64,000 nucleotides of DNA from Fredinandcohnia onubensis (GCF_031181385.1 NZ_JAPSKV010000001.1:124001-188000), one strand, 5' to 3'. Positions 1 to 9,913 are shown, counted from the first letter of the stretch. Notes: a model not told the origin generated them from the sequence alone. Program-made: numbers and translations.

Positions 1-836
1 TTGGGGGACGTTGGGGGCTTTTACAAACAGTGGCTGACGTTTTAAAGCTTCTTTTAAAAGAAGACGTGATCCCGAAAGTTGCGGACCGTCCCTTGTTTAT
101 TCTTGCACCTGTGCTTGCGTTTGCTCCAGCCTTCATGGTTGTGGCAGTACTTCCGTTTACGGAGAGCTATAAATTTGCAGATATAGGGGTGGGCTTGCTC
201 TATTACATCGCCGTATCTGGACTCACGACAATTGGAATTGTCGCCGGTGGTTGGGCATCAAATAACAAATATGCCCTCATGGGAGGAATGCGTGCAGCGG
301 CACAGATGATTTCCTATGAAATTCCACTGGTGATGTCAGTAATTGGGGTTATTTTATTATCTGGAAGCTTGAATCTTTCTGATATTGTGGAAGCTCAGGA
401 TAAGGTTTGGTTTATTTTTGCACAGCCGATTGCTTTTATTGTGTTTTTTATTGCGTCTGTTGCCGAATTAAATCGTGTACCATTTGACTTACCTGAGGCA
501 GAATCAGAGATTGTCGCTGGTTTCCATATTGAGTATTCAGGATTTAGATGGGCCTTCTTTATGCTTGCCGAATATGTGTATATGTTTGCGATGGCAGCCT
601 TAACGACAGTTCTTTTCTTAGGAGGCTGGAAACCAGTCTTATTCTTAGACTTTATTCCAGGTGCCGTTTGGTTCTCCTTAAAGTTTAGTTTGGTAATCTT
701 TGTCTTAATCTGGTTCCGTTCCACCTTCCCACGTTTACGTGCGGACAGACTGATGGAGTTCGGCTGGAAAGTACTACTTCCAATCGCATTAGCAAACATT
801 TTCTTATCAGCTTTAATTAAGGAACTATTTTTCTAA
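1..836 (+). CDS. nuoH: NADH-quinone oxidoreductase subunit H (5' partial)
   Basis: Membrane subunit of complex I that joins the quinone site of the peripheral arm to the proton-pumping arm. The frame is open from base 3 to the TAA at 836, and the residues before the first internal GTG at 30 (GRWGLLQTVAD, then KLLLKED) are typical NuoH, so the gene begins upstream of the window and no start can be assigned. About 278 residues of a usual 320-340 are visible. The Glu-rich cytoplasmic loop (AELNRVPFDLPEAESE) that lines the quinone pocket is intact, and the rest is multi-pass membrane sequence. It is followed 32 bp later by nuoI, in the usual nuo order. Confidence 0.96.
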   Translation, partial: GGRWGLLQTVADVLKLLLKEDVIPKVADRPLFILAPVLAFAPAFMVVAVLPFTESYKFADIGVGLLYYIAVSGLTTIGIVAGGWASNNKYALMGGMRAAAQMISYEIPLVMSVIGVILLSGSLNLSDIVEAQDKVWFIFAQPIAFIVFFIASVAELNRVPFDLPEAESEIVAGFHIEYSGFRWAFFMLAEYVYMFAMAALTTVLFLGGWKPVLFLDFIPGAVWFSLKFSLVIFVLIWFRSTFPRLRADRLMEFGWKVLLPIALANIFLSALIKELFF

Positions 837-868
837 ATCGAAACTACCTTATAAAGGGGTGACAAACT

Positions 869-1288
869 ATGTTTGGCTTGCTGAAAGGGATGAAATATAC
901 CCTTAATCAATTAACCTATAAAAAAGTCACATATGATTATCCGAATGAACCACTACCACTACCAGATCGCTTTCGTGGTATTCAAAAATTTTATCCGGAA
1001 AAATGTATCGTATGTAATCAATGTGCCAACATTTGTCCAACCGATTGTATCCAGCTAACCGGGAAGAAACACCCTGACCCGACTAAAAAAGGGAAAATTA
1101 TTGATACCTATGATATTAACTTTGAAATTTGTATTCTCTGTGACCTATGTACAGAGGTTTGTCCGACAGAAGCCATTGTCATGACGAACAACTTTGAACT
1201 AGCAGAATACAGTCGTGATGACTTATTTAAAAACCTTGAGTGGTTAGATGAAAATGATACGAATGTACGGAAGGAGAATAAAGCGTGA
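869..1288 (+). CDS. nuoI: NADH-quinone oxidoreductase subunit I (two [4Fe-4S] ferredoxin)
   Basis: Peripheral-arm ferredoxin subunit that carries clusters N6a and N6b and passes electrons towards NuoB. Of 139 residues, two CxxCxxCxxxCP motifs are visible, CIVCNQCANICP and CILCDLCTEVCP, each giving four cysteine ligands for a 4Fe-4S cluster. The ATG follows an AAGGGG ribosome site. The length is shorter than the 160-180 residues of proteobacterial NuoI but normal for Bacillaceae. The stop overlaps the GTG of nuoJ by four bases, which suggests translational coupling. Confidence 0.96.
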   Translation: MFGLLKGMKYTLNQLTYKKVTYDYPNEPLPLPDRFRGIQKFYPEKCIVCNQCANICPTDCIQLTGKKHPDPTKKGKIIDTYDINFEICILCDLCTEVCPTEAIVMTNNFELAEYSRDDLFKNLEWLDENDTNVRKENKA

Positions 1289-1800
1289 CTGGAGAATTTT
1301 TAGCATTCATAGTCCTAGCAATTAGTGCGATTGGCGGCGGTATATTAATGCTGAACCTCCAAAAGGTCATCCACATGGTAATCGCACTTGTATTCACCTT
1401 CATTAGTATCGCAGGTTTATATGTCATGCTTCACGCGGAATTCGTTGCAGCTGTGCAAGTCTTAATTTACTCAGGGGCCATCACTATTTTAATGCTCTTC
1501 GGTATTATGCTGACGAAACATAATGACACAAACGAACCAAAAGTAAGTCGTGGTCGAACCTTTCTTGTTCTTTTTGGAATCCTTGCATTTGGTGTTGCTG
1601 TTTACCTTGGCATTTACGATTTGGATTTTGGAGGGCAAGCGACGGACCTACATGTGAACAATACGGAGAAGATTGGAATAGAGCTTTATGCAAAATACGT
1701 GATTCCATTTGAATTAACATCAGTTGTCTTACTTGTCTCGTTAGTAGGGGCAATCATTTTAGCGAAAAAAGACAATGAAGAGGAGGCGAATGAGGAATGA
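1285..1800 (+). CDS. nuoJ: NADH-quinone oxidoreductase subunit J
   Basis: Small hydrophobic complex I subunit of 171 residues with about five membrane helices. The segment around [20 protein letters not shown] is the conserved third helix of NuoJ/ND6, which contains the pi-bulge region important for coupling. The GTG start lies inside the nuoI stop (GTGA), with AAGGAGAATAAA upstream. The charged C-terminal tail ends in an overlap with nuoK. The length and the position between nuoI and nuoK leave no real alternative. Confidence 0.95.
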   Translation: MTGEFLAFIVLAISAIGGGILMLNLQKVIHMVIALVFTFISIAGLYVMLHAEFVAAVQVLIYSGAITILMLFGIMLTKHNDTNEPKVSRGRTFLVLFGILAFGVAVYLGIYDLDFGGQATDLHVNNTEKIGIELYAKYVIPFELTSVVLLVSLVGAIILAKKDNEEEANEE

Positions 1801-2111
1801 GTTCTGTTCCATTAGCAGCCTACCTTATCCTCGCGTTAATACTATTTTGTATTGGTCTTTACGGGGCATTCACAAAAAGAAATACAGTTATTGTGTTAAT
1901 TTCAGTTGAATTGATGCTAAATGCGGTAAATATCAATTTCGTGGCCTTTAGTAAGTACGGAATGGTCCCTGGAATTACTGGGCAAATTTTCTCACTGTTT
2001 ACGATCGCCATTGCGGCAGCTGAATTTGCTGTTGGTCTAGCTATTTTGATGGCATTGTACCGAAATAAACGCACAGTTAATATTGATGAAATGAATACGA
2101 TGAAGCATTAA
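1797..2111 (+). CDS. nuoK: NADH-quinone oxidoreductase subunit K
   Basis: A 104-residue three-helix membrane subunit related to MrpC antiporter subunits. The two buried glutamates that are needed for proton transfer are visible, in the helix [16 protein letters not shown] and in [15 protein letters not shown]. The ATG overlaps the nuoJ stop (ATGA), and an AGGAGG-like site lies in the 3' end of nuoJ. After the stop there is an unusual 120-base spacer before nuoL, while the other nuo genes overlap or lie 4-32 bases apart. Confidence 0.95.
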   Translation: MSSVPLAAYLILALILFCIGLYGAFTKRNTVIVLISVELMLNAVNINFVAFSKYGMVPGITGQIFSLFTIAIAAAEFAVGLAILMALYRNKRTVNIDEMNTMKH

Positions 2112-2231
2112 TATAGCCTTAGGTGGGAGAACAAAACGCAAAGTCGTATTTGATGAAATACCGGTAAAGGCTGTGGAACCAAACGTTCTGCTATGCCTTA
2201 GCCGCAAGCCAAAGAAGGGGATTGTGATACG
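2112..2231 (+). other. Intercistronic spacer nuoK-nuoL with potential secondary structure
   Basis: This is the only long gap inside the nuo operon. It holds the hairpin GTATTTgatgAAATAC (about 2150-2166), and AGAAC...GTTCT arms enclose it. The word GCCTTA occurs near both ends. There is no open frame of note apart from the nuoL ribosome site AAGAAGGGGAT. It could be a processing or stabilising element, but I do not recognise a known RNA family. Confidence 0.35.
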
Positions 2232-4100
2232 ATGATGGAAAATGCATGGATCATACCGCTTTTCCCGCTTATCTCTTTTTTGTTCCTTCTTATATTCGGT
2301 AAACGATTGAAGGAGTCGAGTGCGTATCTTGGCATTCTGCTAACATTTATTTCATTCGTCTACTCGGTGTTGGTTCTCATTTCGAGACTGGGGAACCCAA
2401 CATACAAATATGAGAGCACGTGGTTATCAATTGGGGATGTTCACTTAACAGCGGGGTTTGAAGTCAATCAATTAAATGCACTTATGTTAGTGGTAGTATC
2501 GCTTGTCAGTTTTTTAGTACATATGTATTCAAAAGGGTATATGCATGGTGATGAGCGCTTTCCTGTCTTTTATGCTTACCTTGGGTTATTTACCTTTGCG
2601 ATGTTAGGCTTGGTCATTTCTCCAAACCTTCTCCAAACGTATATTTTCTGGGAACTTGTTGGACTTGGTTCATTCCTATTAATTGGATTCTATTTCTATA
2701 AGGAAGAAGCAAAAGCTGCTGCAAAAAAAGCGTTTATTATGACGCGTATCGGGGATGTTGGCTTGTTAATTGGGATGATTCTATTATTCTGGCAAGTTAA
2801 CAGCTTTGAATATGATGAAATTTTTAGCGCTGTTGGTGCTGGAGATGTTTCACCAACCATGATCACCTTAACTGCGATTTTAATTTTTGTGGGTGCTGTT
2901 GGTAAATCCGGTCAATTCCCACTTCACACGTGGTTACCGGATGCGATGGAAGGTCCGACACCTGTTTCAGCTTTAATCCACGCAGCGACAATGGTTGCGG
3001 CAGGGGTTTATTTAGTGGCAACGACTTATCCTTTATTTGCTGCAAGTCATGCCGCGTTGATGACAGTTGCGATTATCGGAGGAATTACCGCCATTTTTGC
3101 AGCATCAATAGGTTTAGCACAAAAGGATATTAAACGTGTTCTGGCATACTCTACGGTGAGTCAGCTCGGCTATATGATGCTTGCGTTAGGATCTGCTGGG
3201 TATGTTGCGGGTGTATTCCATTTAATGACACATGCTTTCTTTAAAGCGTTGTTGTTCTTGGCAGCGGGTAGCGTCATACATGCTGTTCATACACAGAACA
3301 TTGAGGAAATGGGAGGTTTGTGGAAAAAACTCCGCATTACAGGTCCGTTATTCTTAATTGGAACCTTAGCTATCAGTGGTGTTCCATTTTTCTCAGGATT
3401 TTTCAGTAAGGATGAAATCTTAATTGCGACCTGGGCACAAGGGAATTACGTGCTGTTCTGGTTAGCGGTGATTGCGGCTTTCTTTACTGCGTTTTATATG
3501 TTCCGCTTGTTCTTCATGGTGTTTACTGGTGAGGCAAGAGGAAAACAAACAAATGTCAAAGAATCACCAAGTGTGATGACGATACCGATGATTGTTCTTG
3601 GTGTTCTAGCGGTTGTAGCTGGATATGTGAACACACCTTGGTTTGGAACCTTTTTAGGGGATTGGTTAACAGAAGGTACAAACCTATATGGACCAAGTCA
3701 TCACGAAGGGCCAGGTTGGATTATGGCTGTCGCAACATTTGCGTCCCTATTAGGTCTACTGCTTGCCTATGGGATGTATCAACGGAAGTCCATTTCAAGA
3801 GACTTTTTCAGCTCTCGCGCACCAATTATGTATAGCATCGTCTATAACAAATATTTTATTGATGAATTTTACAACATGACGGTTGTTTACGCGACAAAGG
3901 TATTTAGTTTATTCCTTCGCTATATCGATGAATTTTTAGTAGGTGGCATTGTAAAAGGCGTGGCAATGGCAACACAAGGAATCGGAAAGCTTGGAGCTAA
4001 GCTGCAAAATGGGCAAGTACAAATGTACACTTCGGTTGCCTTTGTTGGATTAGCGATTTTACTACTTGTTGTGGCATTGACAGGGGGGTACTTAAGATGA
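2232..4100 (+). CDS. nuoL: NADH-quinone oxidoreductase subunit L
   Basis: Largest antiporter-like, proton-translocating subunit at the far end of the membrane arm (622 residues, usual 610-650). The proton_antipo_M core is clear: FWELVGLGSFLLIGFYF contains the conserved Glu, GKSGQFPLHTWLPDAMEGPTPVSALIHAATMV holds the conserved Lys/His region, and KDIKRVLAYSTVSQLGYMM is the family signature. The C-terminal part carries the long lateral-helix region and a final transmembrane anchor. Two adjacent ATG codons are possible (2232 or 2235), and the first is used here with AAGAAGGGG ten bases upstream. The stop overlaps nuoM by four bases. Confidence 0.97.
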   Translation: MMENAWIIPLFPLISFLFLLIFGKRLKESSAYLGILLTFISFVYSVLVLISRLGNPTYKYESTWLSIGDVHLTAGFEVNQLNALMLVVVSLVSFLVHMYSKGYMHGDERFPVFYAYLGLFTFAMLGLVISPNLLQTYIFWELVGLGSFLLIGFYFYKEEAKAAAKKAFIMTRIGDVGLLIGMILLFWQVNSFEYDEIFSAVGAGDVSPTMITLTAILIFVGAVGKSGQFPLHTWLPDAMEGPTPVSALIHAATMVAAGVYLVATTYPLFAASHAALMTVAIIGGITAIFAASIGLAQKDIKRVLAYSTVSQLGYMMLALGSAGYVAGVFHLMTHAFFKALLFLAAGSVIHAVHTQNIEEMGGLWKKLRITGPLFLIGTLAISGVPFFSGFFSKDEILIATWAQGNYVLFWLAVIAAFFTAFYMFRLFFMVFTGEARGKQTNVKESPSVMTIPMIVLGVLAVVAGYVNTPWFGTFLGDWLTEGTNLYGPSHHEGPGWIMAVATFASLLGLLLAYGMYQRKSISRDFFSSRAPIMYSIVYNKYFIDEFYNMTVVYATKVFSLFLRYIDEFLVGGIVKGVAMATQGIGKLGAKLQNGQVQMYTSVAFVGLAILLLVVALTGGYLR

Positions 4101-5608
4101 GCTCATTAATTCTTTCACTTTTAGTATTCTTCCCGATTTTAGGTATTGCACTACTTGCCTTTGTACCAAAAACTGAGGAAAAAATGATTAAATTAGTTGG
4201 CGTTTTAGCTACCATTCCTTCACTTGTATTGGCTCTTTATGTGTACGGGTTTTATACGGGTGGCGGAGACCTTGAAAAGCTTAAGGAATCAGTCTATTGG
4301 TTTGGCTTTCTACCAAAAGGGAATCCGTGGGAAGTCAATTATGAGATGGGCCTAAACGGTCTAACCTTAGTTCTCGTTCTTTTAACAACTGTGATTTCAA
4401 CACTCGCTGCTATTGCATCTGTTCATATTAAAAAAGAATGGAAAGGGTATTTCATGCTCTTCCTTTTACTTGAGCTTGGAATGCTAGGCGTGTTTACAGC
4501 AGGGAACTTATTATTGTTCTTCGTGTTCTTTGAAATGACTTTAATCTCTACTTTCTTCCTCATTGGGAAGTGGGGATATTTTGAAAAAGAAAAAGCGGCA
4601 TTTAGTTTTCTAATCTATAACGGATTAGGTTCCGCGATCTTGCTGATTGTGATTATGATCATATTTGCGAAGGCTGGAACAACGAATATTTCAGCACTGA
4701 CGGCGATTTTTGCTAGTCCGGCTGATAGCTTGCCGATTCCAGGTACTTTTTCTGAAGATTTAAGACTAGGATTATTGATTGCAATCATTATCGGATTTGG
4801 GATTAAATTACCGATTTTTCCACTCCATACATGGATGCTTCGTGTTCACGTACAAGCACCGCCATCCATTGTCATGATTCACTCGGGAATCCTTTTAAAA
4901 ATTGGAGCATACGGGATCATCCGCTTCGGAATGGGATTTTTCCCAGCTGAGTTCAGCACATTGGCACCAATTGTTGCTGTCCTTGGAGTAATTAATCTGC
5001 TGTATGGAGCGTTTTTAGCATTCGTCCAAAAAGACTTCAAAATGGTTCTGGCGTACTCAAGTATATCGCATATGGGAATTGTGTTGATAGGGCTTGGTGC
5101 GATGAATGAAGCAGGAGTGCAAGGAGCTGTATTCCAGGTTGTGTCACACGGCTTGATTTCAGCATTATTGTTCTTCTTAATTGGGGTCATGTACGAGCGT
5201 GCAGGAACATCGTATATTGATAAGCTTGGTGGGCTTGCGAAGGTAATGCCACTAACAGCTGGATTCTTATTAGCAGCAGCAATGGCTTCACTTGGTTTAC
5301 CGGGGATGTCCGGATTCGTTAGTGAATTCATGGCGTTCCTTGGGTTGTTTAAGGAAATGCCAGTTCTCGCTGCGGTTGGGGCAGTCGGCATTATTATGAC
5401 AGCTGTGTATTTGCTCCGTGCTGTGTTAAATGTGACATATGGTAAGACCATTCATTCCTATGAGGGAGCAGTTGATTTACGTCCAATTGAAATGGTACCC
5501 GTATTGGTGTTGCTTGCGTTTATCGTACTGATTGGTGTTTATCCTAACGTGCTTACACAGCCACTTCAGGTTGCACTTGAAACGATCATGCTAGGGTTAG
5601 GAGGGTGA
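4097..5608 (+). CDS. nuoM: NADH-quinone oxidoreductase subunit M
   Basis: Second antiporter-like subunit of the complex I membrane arm (503 residues). Conserved elements are FFVFFEMTLISTFFLIG with the key Glu, IKLPIFPLHTWMLRVHVQAPP, and KDFKMVLAYSSISHMGIV. About 14 membrane helices are predicted from the hydrophobic pattern. The ATG overlaps the nuoL stop, and GGGGGG serves as the ribosome site inside nuoL. nuoN follows four bases after the stop. Confidence 0.97.
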   Translation: MSSLILSLLVFFPILGIALLAFVPKTEEKMIKLVGVLATIPSLVLALYVYGFYTGGGDLEKLKESVYWFGFLPKGNPWEVNYEMGLNGLTLVLVLLTTVISTLAAIASVHIKKEWKGYFMLFLLLELGMLGVFTAGNLLLFFVFFEMTLISTFFLIGKWGYFEKEKAAFSFLIYNGLGSAILLIVIMIIFAKAGTTNISALTAIFASPADSLPIPGTFSEDLRLGLLIAIIIGFGIKLPIFPLHTWMLRVHVQAPPSIVMIHSGILLKIGAYGIIRFGMGFFPAEFSTLAPIVAVLGVINLLYGAFLAFVQKDFKMVLAYSSISHMGIVLIGLGAMNEAGVQGAVFQVVSHGLISALLFFLIGVMYERAGTSYIDKLGGLAKVMPLTAGFLLAAAMASLGLPGMSGFVSEFMAFLGLFKEMPVLAAVGAVGIIMTAVYLLRAVLNVTYGKTIHSYEGAVDLRPIEMVPVLVLLAFIVLIGVYPNVLTQPLQVALETIMLGLGG

Positions 5609-5612
5609 GCCG

Positions 5613-7124
5613 ATGGATACAGAAACTTTACTAAGCTTTGATTGGGGAGTTATGGCACCTGAATTTATCATCCTCGGTGTTGCAACCCTTCTATCGTTAC
5701 TGGATTTATTTATGGGAAAAGACAAGGACCGACGGCCACTCGGTTGGATTGGAATTGTGGGAATCCTTGTTGCAATCGGGTTTACGGTTTCCTTAATCGG
5801 AAATGATGTCACATCAATCTTGTACGATACATTTAGACTTGATTCGTTTGCAATTGCTTTTAAATTGATATTATTAGTGGGAACAGGACTCGTTCTCTTG
5901 CTTGCAATGAGCTATGAGCCTGAAGAGGGGATGGTTGAGTATCGTGGTGAGTTTTACTACCTACTACTAGCCGCACTCTTAGGTACGATGATTATGACAT
6001 CAAGTGCAGACTTGATTACATTATTTGTAGGCTTAGAATTGCTCTCGATTTCTTCCTATATATTAGCTGGACTTCGAAAGCGCAATCGACTATCAAATGA
6101 GTCCGCGATGAAATATGTGATTAATGGAACGGTCTCAACCGCTATCTTTTTATTCGGTGTCAGCTATGTCTATGGACTCACTGGAACCTCGAATTTAAGA
6201 GAGATTTTCGGAGCGTTCGGTAACCTTCAAGACCCGCAGCATATTTATCTTGTGGCACTTGCTTTGTTTATGATCGTAGTTGGACTTTCCTTTAAAATCG
6301 CGGCTGCTCCATTCCATATGTGGGCACCTGATGTATATCAAGGAGCACCAACTCCTGTTACAGCATTTTTAAGTGTTGTTTCAAAGACAGCAGGCTTTGT
6401 TATTATATTAAGAATTGTAGTAACAGGGTTCATCCAAGCACCATCTGGAAATGGTGAAGCAGAATATTTATTGTTCCACCTGCAAGACCTGTTAGCAATC
6501 ATCGCGGGTGCAACAATGATTATCGGTAATACCATCGCGCTTAGACAACGAAATATAAAGCGGATGATGGCATACTCTAGTATTGCCCACGCAGGATATC
6601 TATTAGTAGCATTTGTCGCTTTCTCTTATTTTATGATGGATGCGATTTGGTTCTATTTAGTTGCTTATCTCTTCATGAGCCTTGGATTCTTCGCGATTCT
6701 TCAGGTGATCACGCAGAAATCTAACTCAGAGGATATTAGTCAATTTGCTGGTTTATATAAGCGCTCACCCGTGTTAGCCGTTGCACTTGGAGTGTTTATC
6801 CTTTCACTAGCCGGTATTCCGGGAACGGCTGGCTTTATCGGGAAACTAGAGATTTTCATTGGAGCTTTTGTAACGAGTCCATCACATTATGTGCTGGCAT
6901 CGATTATGATTGCAACAACCGTTGTATCCTATTTCTATTACTTCGGTATTTTAACGCAGATGTTCTTTAGACCTGCAGCAGACGATACGAAAATTAAATT
7001 ACCTACAGGTGTGTTGATTGTCGTGATTGTTGCAGTGGTTGGAACAATTGGCTTTGGAATCTTCCCAGGTGTCGCCTTCGAATTCATTCAGCAATTCGAA
7101 AGCTTCGCGGATTTTATAGGTTAA
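5613..7124 (+). CDS. nuoN: NADH-quinone oxidoreductase subunit N
   Basis: Third antiporter-like subunit, next to NuoK in the membrane arm (503 residues). LFVGLELLSISSYILAGL carries the conserved Glu. FKIAAAPFHMWAPDVYQGAPTPV and RQRNIKRMMAYSSIAHAGYLL are typical NuoN signatures. The start has a strong AGGAGGGTGAG site in the end of nuoM. It is the last gene of the operon and is followed 65 bases later by an intrinsic terminator. Confidence 0.97.
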   Translation: MDTETLLSFDWGVMAPEFIILGVATLLSLLDLFMGKDKDRRPLGWIGIVGILVAIGFTVSLIGNDVTSILYDTFRLDSFAIAFKLILLVGTGLVLLLAMSYEPEEGMVEYRGEFYYLLLAALLGTMIMTSSADLITLFVGLELLSISSYILAGLRKRNRLSNESAMKYVINGTVSTAIFLFGVSYVYGLTGTSNLREIFGAFGNLQDPQHIYLVALALFMIVVGLSFKIAAAPFHMWAPDVYQGAPTPVTAFLSVVSKTAGFVIILRIVVTGFIQAPSGNGEAEYLLFHLQDLLAIIAGATMIIGNTIALRQRNIKRMMAYSSIAHAGYLLVAFVAFSYFMMDAIWFYLVAYLFMSLGFFAILQVITQKSNSEDISQFAGLYKRSPVLAVALGVFILSLAGIPGTAGFIGKLEIFIGAFVTSPSHYVLASIMIATTVVSYFYYFGILTQMFFRPAADDTKIKLPTGVLIVVIVAVVGTIGFGIFPGVAFEFIQQFESFADFIG

Positions 7125-7188
7125 AAATTGGGTGGCAGCACCATGGAATGCTGATCTTTCCCTTTTCAAACAAATAGGGGAGTATGAG

Positions 7189-7223
7189 AAGAAGAGGTAT
7201 GGGGATGCCTCTTCTTTTGTTTT
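7189..7223 (+). terminator. Intrinsic terminator of the nuo operon
   Basis: A nine-base-pair stem (AAGAAGAGG with CCTCTTCTT) and a ten-base loop are followed by TTTTGTTTT. It lies 65 bases past the nuoN stop. Confidence 0.85.
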
Positions 7224-7233
7224 GGAGTTTAGG

Positions 7234-7345
7234 GACCAAGGGGACGGTTCTTGTGGTTATCCATATAATGGGAATTTCAAGTATCTTCCCTGCTTGATCG
7301 TTTTTTATCTGTGACCAGAGAACCGTCCCTATGGTTCTTGTTTTT
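7234..7345. repeat. Dispersed GGGACGGTTC repeat, inverted pair
   Basis: Two arms face each other: GGGACCAAGGGGACGGTTC near 7240 and GAGAACCGTCCCTATGGTTC near 7320. The same words recur near 52010, 53240 and 58140-58197, always between genes or at gene ends. A 60-codon open frame over part of it (7132-7314) has no ribosome site and is not called. Confidence 0.6.
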
Positions 7346-7430
7346 GAGGACTTCTGGCATAGAAAATGTTAAAATGTAGTGGTGTGTGTTTCATACATAT
7401 TTCCTTCTTAATATAGAAAGGAGTGGTTTT

Positions 7431-7667
7431 ATGTTAGCTGGTTTTGGGTATCAAGCACTTATAAGTATTATTTCACATTTGGTATTTATTGCCGTCACGT
7501 GGTGGGCGCTGCAAAGCATTCGGTATGAGCATTTGGTAAAGCCGAATCATATATTTCAGGTGCGCGTTCTTCTCGTTCTTGTGACGATTGCAATTGGATC
7601 GACCGTCAGCAATTTTTTTTTAGATTATCTTCTTTGGTCACAACAATTACCTACTATCTTAAATTAA
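7431..7667 (+). CDS. ywzB: DUF1146 family small membrane protein YwzB
   Basis: A 78-residue protein with two membrane helices, of the YwzB/DUF1146 family of unknown function. It typically lies between the ATP synthase or nuo genes and murA in bacilli, as here. The ATG at 7431 is chosen because AAAGGAGTGG precedes it at good spacing. An earlier in-frame ATG at 7386 has no such site. The segment TWWALQSIRYEHLVK followed by a second helix fits the family. It appears to be a single transcription unit. Confidence 0.8.
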   Translation: MLAGFGYQALISIISHLVFIAVTWWALQSIRYEHLVKPNHIFQVRVLLVLVTIAIGSTVSNFFLDYLLWSQQLPTILN

Positions 7668-8503
7668 CTGTTACTATATCCTTTTTAAATGAATAATATA
7701 TGCAAGAAGTTTAAGGTAAAAAATGTGCGAAGTAGTTTTCATCTGTTCTCTCCACTACTTTCCACGTATTTGAGCGATACATCTGGAAAAAATGTAAGTA
7801 AGGAGAGGAAATCAAATAAGAGCACAAGTCATCATGCCTTTTTTAAAAACATTCCTTAGTATACCAATGGTATAGAAAAATACATTGGTTTTTGCTGGAA
7901 AAAGAATACGAAGGAACCATAGAGTTGATGATTTTCCGGAAGAAATCACCCCACGTGGTGGCCCGCAAGTTAGTCCCTTCTTGAAATGTCATCAAATATA
8001 CTTACTTTTTCAAGATAGTTATCCGCATAAGTAAAACTGTCTAAAAAAGAAGACAAACCCTCAAAAAAACAAAGTTCCTTACGTATTACATGTACTATGT
8101 GATTTATGTAAAATTTTCATGTAAAAACATTCCTACAATGACATGGATTTTTTCGACAATTTTTGCGAAAATCCCACATTTTTCACTTGTGCCAGTGAAT
8201 GCTTAAGTGATATGATGTAACTTGGTTTTGTGTAAAAAAATGAACCTTTCAAAACAATGAGGATATGCCCGTTTAGCAACGAGCTAGCCTATTATTTAAA
8301 AACAAGCGTGATTGGGTACAATCACATCAAAATAGAGACACTTGCCCGGTGGTTTGCATATACTACAGCAGTGTGAATGTACTTTTTCACAAAAAAAGGT
8401 ATGAATGTAATAAGATTGGGTTCTTTTAACGCATTCGAGATGGAACACCAATTGTCATGAATGAATATGAATATATAGAAAATGGGACGCGGAGGGGAAT
8501 ACC
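7668..8503. other. Gene-free 836-bp interval upstream of murA
   Basis: No plausible coding frame is seen. In B. subtilis this position holds ywmB, and no YwmB-like remnant is recognisable here. The stretch is AT-rich, with a CCACGTGG palindrome (about 7951), a GTGATTG/CAATCAC hairpin (about 8309-8326) and a possible sigma-A promoter TTGTGC-N18-TATGAT at 8187-8216. Use of that promoter would give murA a leader of about 280 nt. Confidence 0.45.
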
Positions 8504-9802
8504 TTGGAAAAAATCATCGTCCGCGGCGGTCGTAAGCTAAACGGCACAGTCAAAGTAGAAGGCGCAAAGAACGCCGTTTTGCCAGTTATCGCTGCATCCT
8601 TATTAGCAAGTAATGGAAAAAGTGTAATAAATGAAGTACCCACGCTCTCAGATGTGTATACGATTAATGAGGTATTACGCTATTTAAATGCAGATGTTAC
8701 ATTTGCAAACAATCAAATCGTTGTTGATGCATCAAGAGAGCTAAAAACTGAAGCACCTTTTGAATATGTTCGAAAAATGCGCGCGTCTGTACTAGTCATG
8801 GGATCATTGCTAGCACGCAATGGCCATGCGAGAGTTGCTCTTCCTGGCGGCTGTGCAATCGGCTCAAGACCGATTGACCAGCATCTAAAAGGATTCGAAG
8901 CAATGGGTGCAGTTGTGAAAGTTGGAAATGGATATATCGATGCCGAGGTCAATGGAAGACTTCGTGGTGCAAAAGTATATATGGATTTCCCAAGCGTAGG
9001 AGCTACTGAAAACATCATGATGGCTGCTACATTAGCAGACGGAATGACGACTATTGAAAACTGTGCGAAAGAACCAGAAATTGTGGATTTAGCCAACTTC
9101 CTTAATGCAATGGGAGCAAACGTTAGAGGCGCAGGTACTGGTACAATTCGTATCGAAGGTGTAAAAGAATTGCATGGAGCAAATCACAATATTATCCCTG
9201 ATCGCATTGAAGCCGGCACATTCATGGTGGCAGCTGCAATCACAGGCGGTAATGTTCTTGTTCAAGGTGCAGTACCGGAACACCTAAGCTCATTAATTGC
9301 AAAAATGGAAGAAATGGGCGTTACCATCATTGAAGAACAAGATGGCTTACGTGTCATTGGTCCAGATCGATTAAAGGCTGTGGATATTAAAACAATGCCA
9401 CATCCTGGTTTCCCAACAGATATGCAATCACAAATGATGGCATTATTACTTCGTGCAAAAGGCACAAGTATGATCACGGAAACTGTATTTGAAAATCGCT
9501 TCATGCACGTCGAGGAATTCCGACGCATGAACGGTGACATCAAAATTGAAGGCCGTTCTGTTATCATCAACGGAGAATCCCAGCTTCAAGGAGCTGAAGT
9601 AGCCGCAACTGATTTACGTGCTGCTGCTGCACTTATTCTATCCGGATTGGTTGCAGATGGATACACACGTGTTACAGAACTTAAGCACTTAGATCGTGGT
9701 TATGTGGACTTCCACCAAAAGCTTGCGGCAATAGGTGCTGACATCGAACGTATAAATGAAGCAACAGATAGCCTAGTGGAAGAAGCAAGAGTAAACTTCT
9801 AA
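8504..9802 (+). CDS. murA: UDP-N-acetylglucosamine 1-carboxyvinyltransferase
   Basis: First committed enzyme of peptidoglycan synthesis. It transfers enolpyruvate from PEP to UDP-GlcNAc in the cytoplasm. The 432 residues match the family length. Lys-Asn near the N-terminus ([11 protein letters not shown]) and the loop [16 protein letters not shown] with the catalytic, fosfomycin-target Cys are present, as is the C-terminal [13 protein letters not shown] signature. The start is TTG behind GGAGGGGAATACC. By position (before spoIID) it corresponds to murAA, the essential copy of B. subtilis. It is a monocistronic unit closed by a strong terminator. Confidence 0.97.
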   Translation: MEKIIVRGGRKLNGTVKVEGAKNAVLPVIAASLLASNGKSVINEVPTLSDVYTINEVLRYLNADVTFANNQIVVDASRELKTEAPFEYVRKMRASVLVMGSLLARNGHARVALPGGCAIGSRPIDQHLKGFEAMGAVVKVGNGYIDAEVNGRLRGAKVYMDFPSVGATENIMMAATLADGMTTIENCAKEPEIVDLANFLNAMGANVRGAGTGTIRIEGVKELHGANHNIIPDRIEAGTFMVAAAITGGNVLVQGAVPEHLSSLIAKMEEMGVTIIEEQDGLRVIGPDRLKAVDIKTMPHPGFPTDMQSQMMALLLRAKGTSMITETVFENRFMHVEEFRRMNGDIKIEGRSVIINGESQLQGAEVAATDLRAAAALILSGLVADGYTRVTELKHLDRGYVDFHQKLAAIGADIERINEATDSLVEEARVNF

Positions 9803-9811
9803 CTAACCACG

Positions 9812-9866
9812 CAAAAAGCTAGGGACATTACCCATACAAGGTAATATCTCTAGCTTTTTTATTTTT
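9812..9866. terminator. Terminator of murA, bidirectional
   Basis: A long stem pairs AAAAAGCTAGGGACATTACC with GGTAATATCTCTAGCTTTTT and ends in a T run. The A run on the other side could also stop the minus-strand small gene at 9914-10018. Confidence 0.85.
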
Positions 9867-9913
9867 ATTCATATTATTACTCTTTTTTTAAAACAGGAAT
9901 TATATTTGGAATA

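Noticed and set aside
2120-2225. c-di-GMP (GEMM) riboswitch between nuoK and nuoL
   Set aside because: ACGCAAAG is reminiscent, but the CACGCACAGGGCAAACC part and the tetraloop helix are missing.
4879-5451. 190-residue minus-strand protein inside nuoM
   Set aside because: It is the antisense shadow of a long, strongly conserved membrane gene, with untypical composition.
7132-7314. 60-residue protein after nuoN
   Set aside because: It covers the operon terminator and a dispersed repeat, has no separate ribosome site, and shows no recognisable features.
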